Assembly (NCBI RefSeq): GCF_046557915.1
Contig: NZ_JBHEBG010000001.1
Location: forward strand, 1,240,001 to 1,304,000
Length of the DNA: 64,000 bases
From: JBHEBG01 sp046557915
GTDB lineage: Bacteria > Bacteroidota > Bacteroidia > Flavobacteriales > Flavobacteriaceae
Reading direction: 5' to 3'
Shown: one piece after another, positions 58,497 to 64,000 of the stretch
How positions within the stretch are numbered: position 1 is the stretch's first letter
How the letters are laid out: each line of letters starts with the position of its first letter
Program-made: the position numbers and the translations under genes
Notes under the pieces: generated by a model
The model's database searches: none
Told to the model about the DNA's origin: nothing
What the model saw: only the letters and a program-made list of their open reading frames with translations

Positions 58497-59309
58497 TCAG
58501 GTAGTTACTTTAATCTTTTCTTGTTGTTCCCGTGCCCAGTCGGGCGAGTTTTCCAAGAGGTAGTTGTGTAGGTCCGCACCTTCGGCCTGTAGTGGATCAA
58601 TACTTTTTGATAACTGCAATCTAAGACTTAACAGCTCGTCATAATTTTTGTTACGGGCCTCTTTGATCATTTTGATCTTATTGATTTCTATCTGGGTGTC
58701 TTGCTCCGGATTAAAGCGGTTGTTGAGCCCTGTACACTGATGACAAATACCTTCTTTGTTGATAAGGGCGCATCGTTTCTCAAAAATACGGTTCATATCC
58801 TTTCTAGAATCGGCTATGGCATGCTTAATTTTGCCTTCCGAAAGCCCAGTGATCAACATTATTTCACTGATCTTAAAATTATAGACCTCTTTAAGCAAAA
58901 GACAAATTTGATGCGTCAGTAACAAGGTTTTGCTAACACAGCTAAGACAGTAGCTTATATGCTCGCGTATTACATATTTACCGTGTTCGGAAGTTTTGGA
59001 AACCTCAAATTTTTTCTGGAGCAACTGTTTGTTCTGAACGTGGGCATCTTTTACCAATTCCATCCAGTCCTCGCCCCACCGTTGTCTTGCCCTTAAACTG
59101 TCTTTTGCCAAATTGGTGGCAATGGCAAAGGTCCATGTTTTGAACGAAGAATTTCCCTTAAACGATTTAATGCTCTTAAATGCTTTTATATAGGTTTCTT
59201 GGACAATATCCTCTGTCTCTTGCCGATGGGTTACCAATCGGTATACAAATGATTTTAACTCGTCTTGGAACGATATAAATTCTTGCTGATACTGTGCTGT
59301 GTTTTTCAT
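58497..59309 (-). CDS. ECF-like RNA polymerase sigma factor with cysteine-rich extension
   Basis: 270 aa, longer than a typical 180-200 aa ECF factor. Region 2: FISFQDELKSFVYRLVTHRQ, ETEDIVQETYIKAFK, SSFKTWTFAIATNLAKDSLR. Region 4: LKEVYNFKISEIMLITGLSE, GKIKHAIADSRKDMNRIFEK. Two CxxC-type motifs frame region 4, CLSC near residue 130 and CHQC near 192, which could bind zinc or sense redox state. A 70-residue helical tail follows. The downstream minus-strand genes (VOC, DoxX-like, DUF2461) are plausible targets. The GTGAC-N15-GTGTC motif is not found near this gene. Confidence 0.9.
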   Translation of the reverse strand: MKNTAQYQQEFISFQDELKSFVYRLVTHRQETEDIVQETYIKAFKSIKSFKGNSSFKTWTFAIATNLAKDSLRARQRWGEDWMELVKDAHVQNKQLLQKKFEVSKTSEHGKYVIREHISYCLSCVSKTLLLTHQICLLLKEVYNFKISEIMLITGLSEGKIKHAIADSRKDMNRIFEKRCALINKEGICHQCTGLNNRFNPEQDTQIEINKIKMIKEARNKNYDELLSLRLQLSKSIDPLQAEGADLHNYLLENSPDWAREQQEKIKVTT

Positions 59310-59435
59310 AAGACCCTACTCATAATTTAATGGCATAACCTAACCGTCCATGAAATTACGATTATAAATGTAGAAAATAATCGTTCATTTTGGGTAAGCA
59401 ATTTCTAAAGAATTCTGAGAATGGACCTCTTTTTT

Positions 59436-60122
59436 CTATTCTTTTTCGGGGGATATCATTTTATAGACCCAGCCAGCCAATAGCGCACCTAAGATTGGGG
59501 CAACCCAAAAAAGCCATAACTGCCCTATGGCCCAATCTCCTGCAAATAATGCCTGGCTAGTACTACGTGCCGGATTTACCGAGGTATTGGTAACTGGTAT
59601 ACTGATGAGGTGTATAAGAGTCAATCCAAGGCCTATGGCCAAACCTGCAAAACCCTTGGGTGCTTTGGAATGTGTTGCGCCAAGAATGATGATCAAGAAC
59701 ATAAAAGTCATTACCACTTCCGTAACTAACGCAGCAACCATACTATACCCGTCCGGGGAATGCGCTCCATATCCGTTTGCGGCGAAGCCTCCTATTTCAA
59801 AACCTTCTTTTCCCGAGGCAATGAGATATAGTATGCCGGCACCGGCAATAGCTCCCAATACTTGGGCAAGTATATACGGAAACAATTCTTTTTTGTCAAA
59901 TCTACCACCCATCCAAAGGCCTAAGGATACGGCCGGATTTAAATGACAGCCAGAAATATGGCCTATGGCATAGGCCATGGTAAGTACGGTAAGGCCAAAG
60001 GCCAAGGCCACTCCTACAAATCCAATGCCAAGTTCTGGGTAGGCCGCTGCCAGTACAGCGCTACCGCATCCGCCCAATACAAGCCAAAAGGTTCCGATAA
60101 ATTCTGCAATTGATTTCTTCAT
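59436..60122 (-). CDS. aqpZ: Aquaporin Z-type water channel
   Basis: 228 aa with six membrane segments. Both pore signatures are present: GHISGCHLNPAVSLG (first NPA, near residue 63) and NTSVNPARSTSQAL (second, near 185), with an Arg after the second NPA as in water-selective aquaporins. It starts KKSIAEFIGTFWLVLGGCGS, typical of AqpZ. Length fits the family (about 230 aa). It stands alone, in the same orientation as the sigma operon downstream. An inverted repeat ATTAAAG/CTTTAAT (60144-60164) lies in its leader. Confidence 0.95.
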   Translation of the reverse strand: MKKSIAEFIGTFWLVLGGCGSAVLAAAYPELGIGFVGVALAFGLTVLTMAYAIGHISGCHLNPAVSLGLWMGGRFDKKELFPYILAQVLGAIAGAGILYLIASGKEGFEIGGFAANGYGAHSPDGYSMVAALVTEVVMTFMFLIIILGATHSKAPKGFAGLAIGLGLTLIHLISIPVTNTSVNPARSTSQALFAGDWAIGQLWLFWVAPILGALLAGWVYKMISPEKE

Positions 60123-60352
60123 AATGTTTGGTTTTTAGTTATTATTAAAGCTGCTGACTTTAATCCTGGGTGGGGAGGTATAAAAGCAGTAACGGGCCAA
60201 GACAAACACATCCTCACCCAAATACTAATATAGGTAAATATGTTAAATAATAGGATTTGGCTTAAAAAACCCTTTGTTAACTTACCAGAAAACAAAGCCA
60301 CTGCCGGAATAATTTTAAATATTTTATAAAACTCTACTGGGATTTTTATAAT

Positions 60353-60375
60353 TTTATAGTGTTATTCCCTATAAA
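60353..60375 (+). promoter_or_regulatory. Candidate operator palindrome upstream of the Toprim-like/XRE pair
   Basis: TTTATAG at 60353-60359 and CTATAAA at 60369-60375 form a perfect inverted repeat with a nine-base spacer, 10 bp before the ATG at 60385. A further half-site CTATAA lies at 60380. An XRE-type regulator is the second gene of the pair, so autoregulation is plausible. Confidence 0.45.
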
Positions 60376-60384
60376 ACCCCTATA

Positions 60385-61773
60385 ATGACAAGCTCAGTAG
60401 ATTTACTGTCCCAAATACCCGACGTTATTGAAACCGCAAATTTTGAACACTATATCTCATCTATTGGTTATACCCATAAACCAGATTTGGATATAGGTGT
60501 TTTTAGGTGTTACCTTTTAAAACAAGACGAAAATTTACGAGATGTAATTTTCCTTGCCAAATTGGAAGGTGAAGAACGTTATTACAGTTTGGTGAAAAAG
60601 GATCAGGGAAATATTTTAAACTTCATTAAAAGAAGAATAGAGGATGGGGATAAGTTGATTAGCTTCAACCCTTCGAAAGACAATTTGATAGAGGCGAGTA
60701 ATACGCTTGTGAATTTTCTTAAAGATGGTAATCCGCCTTTTAAATCGTCTTTGGAGAGCTACGGCAGTGGGGATTTGGATGATTTACTTAAAAATGCATT
60801 TTCTAGGTTTTACAAACTATACCCAATAGTTGATTTTGAGGTTATGGGTCATTATGGTATAGTTCCCGAAACTACCCAAAATATGGTGTTCCATAATTGC
60901 GCCTTTAATGCTAAACCTACTTTGAATTCTGTACTCGAGGAGCATGGCGTGCCAAATGTGGCTTTTCCTGTTGTGGACGAAAAAGGAAATCAGATCGGAA
61001 TACATTTCTTGGATAATACGGACGATGCCGGTTTTAATGCCGATTTTACGGATTTATCGGGCTTATGGCTTACCAATGCCACTAAATTAAGTTATCATGA
61101 GAAAACACACTTTACCATGGTAAGCAAGCCTATTGAAGCCTATGCGCATTATCAATTCTTTCAAAAAAATAATGAAAGTATGGATAACCGAAGGTATTTC
61201 TGTCCTTTGTCTTTAAATGAAAACGCAATGCATCGCATAAGCAAACTATTGGAAAGTGAAAATAGCATACTTCATTTGGCCTGTAATGTTTCACATACGG
61301 ATTTTCTGCGTGAAATACGACTGTTGATTTACCTAATGGCACAAAAGGACTACGGTATTCAACTTAACTATACCAATGAAACGGAGCTTGCCTTGCGCAT
61401 TGGCCTGAAGGATGACCATGCCAAACTTTACGCGCAGTTCTTAAAGCGGATTTTAAAGTTCAACAGAGCAAGGGTGGAAGAGCTTACCATGAAATTGGGT
61501 AGGGAAGCAAATAACTTTGTAAAGACAGATATCATTAAGATAAATGAAAATAGGGCGAAAGGATTGATTAAAATTTTGGTGCCTTTAAACCATAAAACGC
61601 TCAATGCGTTTATTGGGATGTTGACGAAGAGTTTTCCTATAGGGTACACTGTTCACTTGGAAAAACCGCGATTTCTTAAATGGAGCAAACAGCAGCAGGC
61701 CGAAACGTGGCAAACGGAAAATGAAGATAACACCATAGATAAAGAGTCGGCTTTTATTACCATAATAAAATAA
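60385..61773 (+). CDS. Toprim-like hypothetical protein upstream of an XRE regulator
   Basis: 462 aa, soluble. I do not recognise it with certainty. The middle has a pattern like Toprim_2-type proteins found on Bacteroidota mobile elements: NMVFHNCAFNAKPTLNSVLE, GNQIGIHFLDNTDDAGFNAD, then HFTMVSKPIEAYAHYQF and ILHLACNVSHTDFLREIRLL. The N-terminal 130 residues and the C-terminal basic region (RARVEELTMKLGREANNF, LVPLNHKTLNAFIGMLTKS) are unassigned. The XRE gene starts 7 bp downstream and the two surely form one operon. No integrase or relaxase lies nearby, so element membership is unproven. Confidence 0.72.
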   Translation: MTSSVDLLSQIPDVIETANFEHYISSIGYTHKPDLDIGVFRCYLLKQDENLRDVIFLAKLEGEERYYSLVKKDQGNILNFIKRRIEDGDKLISFNPSKDNLIEASNTLVNFLKDGNPPFKSSLESYGSGDLDDLLKNAFSRFYKLYPIVDFEVMGHYGIVPETTQNMVFHNCAFNAKPTLNSVLEEHGVPNVAFPVVDEKGNQIGIHFLDNTDDAGFNADFTDLSGLWLTNATKLSYHEKTHFTMVSKPIEAYAHYQFFQKNNESMDNRRYFCPLSLNENAMHRISKLLESENSILHLACNVSHTDFLREIRLLIYLMAQKDYGIQLNYTNETELALRIGLKDDHAKLYAQFLKRILKFNRARVEELTMKLGREANNFVKTDIIKINENRAKGLIKILVPLNHKTLNAFIGMLTKSFPIGYTVHLEKPRFLKWSKQQQAETWQTENEDNTIDKESAFITIIK

Positions 61774-61780
61774 CAATAAG

Positions 61781-62146
61781 ATGTCCAAAAAAGAGAACAA
61801 TTCCCATTTTCATTTAGTTGGGAAAAGAATATTTCATATCCGAAAAGAGATGAAACTGTCCCAAGAACAGTTTTCTCGGAAGGCGAACCTTAACAAAGGG
61901 GTTTTGCACCGAATTGAACATGGTACAGGGGGTACCATAGATAATTTTCTTAAGATTATGGTGTTCCTTCAGGAGAATCAGTACAATATAAAATGGCTCA
62001 TTTATCAAAATAATGATTCGGAATTTATGACCGATGATGACCTTAGATTATATACTTTTCCCACAGGTGAGATTAAATCAAAAGCCAAGGAAATACTCAA
62101 AAATTCCCAATCACTGATAGATACGCTTAAAACAGTAGGGTTTTAG
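61781..62146 (+). CDS. XRE-family helix-turn-helix regulator
   Basis: 121 aa. The helix-turn-helix covers about residues 12-68: VGKRIFHIRKEMKLSQEQFS, RKANLNKGVLHRIEHGTGGT, IDNFLKIMVFLQENQYNIKW. The C-terminal 45 residues are helical (GEIKSKAKEILKNSQSLIDT). It is the second gene of the Toprim-like operon, with a candidate operator upstream of the pair. A repressor or toxin-antitoxin-like role is possible but not shown. Confidence 0.88.
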   Translation: MSKKENNSHFHLVGKRIFHIRKEMKLSQEQFSRKANLNKGVLHRIEHGTGGTIDNFLKIMVFLQENQYNIKWLIYQNNDSEFMTDDDLRLYTFPTGEIKSKAKEILKNSQSLIDTLKTVGF

Positions 62147-62161
62147 ATTTTTTCAATATTG

Positions 62162-62758
62162 TTAGGGAGCCGCTCTAATGATTAAGGCTATAGTTGCTGC
62201 GAAGATCAATACCGCGATGCCCAACAAGATAGTGTCGCTTAATCCGGCCTTGTGCAAGTCTTCCGCGGTCAATGCAAATATCCAACTAAAAATAATTAGC
62301 TCCACAGTTGTTACAGTGCTACTAAACCTCATTTTTTTGGTCCGGGTGCCCTTGTTTGGTGTTCTTGCATTGGAAGATGTGGGTCTTTTTAGGGTAACCG
62401 CTTTCCCCAGTAAAAAACGATCAATAAGATAACTAAGGGCAATTTTGTCTTCGGCATTATCATTGGCATCGTACTGCTCCGAGTTTCTGTTTACGCGGGT
62501 TTTGGCCAAAAGATAACCCTGCGATGTCTGTTCTATCAATGTTTCGTAAATGCAGAAGCCAGTAGGACTTCTATGAAAAAAAAGCGTATTGTTTTCAACG
62601 AACGCAAACCATTTGTCCTCCATTTGTCTGGGCCTTATGCCTAAAATCAGTTGCTCATATTCGCTATTGGATATTTTTTTATTTAAGAGAAAGGAGGAAG
62701 TTTCCTTTGGCATAGGCAGATTTTTCCAATCTCCCCTTTGGACAATTGCATCGCTCAT
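62162..62758 (-). CDS. Hypothetical protein with two C-terminal membrane segments
   Basis: 198 aa. Residues 1-125 are soluble (SNSEYEQLILGIRPRQMEDK, WFAFVENNTLFFHRSPTGFC, IALSYLIDRFLLGKAVTL), followed by a basic linker (NKGTRTKKMRFSS) and two hydrophobic segments near 148-165 and 175-195 (IIFSWIFALTAEDLHKAG; ILLGIAVLIFAATIALII). The RSPTGFC..E segment resembles hypothetical stress-response proteins of Bacteroidota, but I cannot name a family. It converges with the XRE gene with 15 bp between the stops. Confidence 0.75.
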   Translation of the reverse strand: MSDAIVQRGDWKNLPMPKETSSFLLNKKISNSEYEQLILGIRPRQMEDKWFAFVENNTLFFHRSPTGFCIYETLIEQTSQGYLLAKTRVNRNSEQYDANDNAEDKIALSYLIDRFLLGKAVTLKRPTSSNARTPNKGTRTKKMRFSSTVTTVELIIFSWIFALTAEDLHKAGLSDTILLGIAVLIFAATIALIIRAAP

Positions 62759-62854
62759 AAGGTATATAACATATCAGTTTTTGAATATAATTATATATAA
62801 CATATAAATTTAAAAATTAAATTTAATATAATGTGTATTTATTTGTTTTATTAC

Positions 62855-62862
62855 TAGTTTTG
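62855..62862 (+). promoter_or_regulatory. Bacteroidota-type -7 element (TAGTTTTG)
   Basis: TAGTTTTG fits the Bacteroidota consensus TAnnTTTG exactly and lies 28 bp before the ATG of the barrel gene. A clear -33 TTG at the right distance is not seen; the upstream sequence is extremely AT-rich. Confidence 0.5.
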
Positions 62863-62890
62863 CCGCTCAAACACTAAAATTTAAATTAGA

Positions 62891-63448
62891 ATGAAAAATG
62901 TTTTATTATTTACAACAGTGATCCTTTTTGCGTTGACAAGTGTTAGTGCCCAGGTTAAATTGGGTTTTGGATTGGGATATGCCTCACCCACGGGTGATGC
63001 GAAGGATTTTTTGGATGGTGGTATTTCCGGACATGCAGAACTAGGTTATGGCGTTACCGAGGACCTTGATGTTTCCTTGCTGTATCAGGGAGATTTTTTG
63101 GTAGGAGCTGAGTTGGATGGCGCTGGTGTTGGAAACCTTACTTTAAGTAGTTTTATGGCCAATACACGTTACTTTTTTACAAAATCCGGGTTTAGACCGT
63201 ATGGGAGTCTGGGATTTGGTTTAACTAATGTTGGCGCAGTGGAACTAGAGGGGAGTGGGCTTTCCATTGAAGTTTTGGAAAGTACATCTAATTTCTCTTT
63301 CCGACCTGCGCTTGGCTTCAAATATGGGGTGCTAAATGTAAATGCCGCCTACTTAAGCGCCGGTAAAATTGGTGAGGGAGCCGCAGAACAGTCAATAGGT
63401 GATTTTACCTTCAACATTGGTCTTTTATTTACTATAGGAGGAGCTTAG
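62891..63448 (+). CDS. Small outer membrane beta-barrel protein (copy 1)
   Basis: 185 aa. Signal peptide MKNVLLFTTVILFALTSVSA, then Q. The mature protein is an eight-strand-type barrel of the OMP_b-brl/OmpW-like class: VKLGFGLGYASPTGDAKDFL, ISGHAELGYGVTEDLDVSLL, NTRYFFTKSGFRPYGSLGFG, FSFRPALGFKYGVLNVNAAY, FTFNIGLLFTIGGA. The length fits small porin-like or adhesion barrels. It has its own -7 element and terminator. It is a paralogue of the next gene. Confidence 0.88.
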   Translation: MKNVLLFTTVILFALTSVSAQVKLGFGLGYASPTGDAKDFLDGGISGHAELGYGVTEDLDVSLLYQGDFLVGAELDGAGVGNLTLSSFMANTRYFFTKSGFRPYGSLGFGLTNVGAVELEGSGLSIEVLESTSNFSFRPALGFKYGVLNVNAAYLSAGKIGEGAAEQSIGDFTFNIGLLFTIGGA

Positions 63449-63479
63449 TTTTTATTGCCGAGAGTTTAGTTTAGTAGTT

Positions 63480-63514
63480 AAAGCGGGAAAGTGCTAAAGC
63501 GTTCCCGCTTTTTT
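63480..63514 (+). terminator. Strong intrinsic terminator after barrel copy 1
   Basis: AAGCGGGAA at 63481-63489 pairs with TTCCCGCTT at 63502-63510 across a 12-base loop, followed by TTTTGTTTT. It lies 32 bp after the stop codon. Confidence 0.85.
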
Positions 63515-63701
63515 GTTTTGGAGTTTTGTCTATGATTTAAACTTTGGCAGCCAAAATTCGAAATAATTTTATGATAATATTTATATATTAAACGGAAAAG
63601 GTTAATCCAAAGTTATAAATAATATAAAAAAAATGTAATTATAGATAGGGTGCAAGGTGTTTGTGATAGTTTCGTTCCTTAAACAATAAAATATATTTGG
63701 A

Positions 63702-64000
63702 ATGAAAAAATTAGTACTATTTGCAGCCTTGGTTTTCTTAGGGTCGGTTGCTACTTACGGACAGTTTAAAGTAGGTTTTGGGCTTGGATATATTACGCCT
63801 ACGACCGAGATCAATGATGTTCTGGACAGCGGTATTTCGGGGCAATTGGAGTTGGGCTATGGCGTTACAGACAATCTGGATGTTTCCCTGTTGTTAATGC
63901 TTCACAGGTTAAGGGGCGGGGATGTCCTAAGTCCGTTCAGCAGTTTCGCTGAAATTGAAGATCTGTATGATCTATCTTACCTAGACGGTGATATGGCAAG
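63702..64000 (+). CDS. Small outer membrane beta-barrel protein (copy 2), 3' end outside the window
   Basis: The first 99 residues of a paralogue of the gene at 62891. Signal peptide MKKLVLFAALVFLGSVATYG, then QFKVGFGLGYITPTTEINDV, SGISGQLELGYGVTDNLDVS. It then differs by an insert-like stretch (MLHRLRGGDVLSPFSSFAEI). TAGTTTCG at 63667-63674 is one base off the -7 consensus. Tandem duplication of copy 1 is likely. Confidence 0.85.
   Translation, partial: MKKLVLFAALVFLGSVATYGQFKVGFGLGYITPTTEINDVLDSGISGQLELGYGVTDNLDVSLLLMLHRLRGGDVLSPFSSFAEIEDLYDLSYLDGDMA

Noticed and set aside
1..64000. rRNA, tRNA, insertion sequences, replication origin
   Set aside because: None was seen: no transposase reading frame, no terminal inverted repeats with target duplications, no tRNA cloverleaf noticed by eye and no DnaA-box cluster. 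A tRNAscan or Rfam search would be decisive.

Overview
The window looks like chromosome of a marine-type member of the Flavobacteriaceae (Bacteroidota). The evidence is a SusC-type TonB-linked receptor beside a GH92 alpha-mannosidase, type IX secretion system (T9SS) proteins of the PorP/SprF and PorE-like OmpA classes, both types of T9SS C-terminal sorting domain, SprB-like repeats, PKD domains, BspA-type repeats, and an AT-leaning composition with weak ribosome-binding sites. No rRNA, tRNA, CRISPR array or recognisable transposase is visible. A run of 90 Ns at 14162-14251 is an assembly gap inside a tandem repeat.

Layout. (1) 1-5.7 kb: SusC N-terminus and GH92 mannosidase on the minus strand, divergent from a LytS/LytR-type two-component pair. 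(2) 5.7-9.6 kb: an ECF sigma factor region with an OmpA-family lipoprotein-like gene, the sigma gene, a 63-aa protein and an MscS channel. A two-part motif, GTGAC-N15-GTGTC, occurs upstream of a candidate short transcript, the OmpA gene, the sigma gene itself and the 1595-aa gene at 37.9 kb, always with exactly 15 bases between the halves. (3) 10-12.4 kb: two paralogous membrane-anchored LytTR regulators. (4) 13.4-31.1 kb: seven paralogous surface proteins resembling phage tail fibres and YadA heads, mosaic in structure, followed by a BspA-like protein. (5) 31.4-35.6 kb: a T9SS type B substrate with its PorP/SprF-like and PorE/OmpA-like partners. (6) 36.1-37.8 kb: six copies of a roughly 100-nt element that folds as a three-stem RNA with compensatory base changes; five stand in a regularly spaced array and one lies beyond a lipoprotein gene. 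(7) 37.9-56.9 kb: a large same-strand cluster of a giant beta-rich protein, lipocalin-like lipoprotein, FN3 protein, SprB/PKD T9SS substrate, PKD lipoprotein, a polymorphic toxin ending in a RES-like domain, its probable immunity gene, a displaced toxin-tip/immunity cassette, and an outer-membrane barrel. (8) 56.9-64 kb: mostly ordinary genes (DUF2461, DoxX, VOC, second ECF sigma, aquaporin), a Toprim-like/XRE pair and two tandem small barrels.

How the parts may work together (inference): the first ECF sigma appears to control envelope functions and to drive the giant toxin-carrying surface cluster. The LytTR pair adjoins the fibre-protein array and may control it. The two most novel-looking items are the covarying RNA array at 36.1-37.8 kb and the ECF-linked surface toxin cluster at 37.9-55 kb, which shows a sharp GC switch at the toxin tip and a spare tip/immunity cassette flanked by direct repeats.
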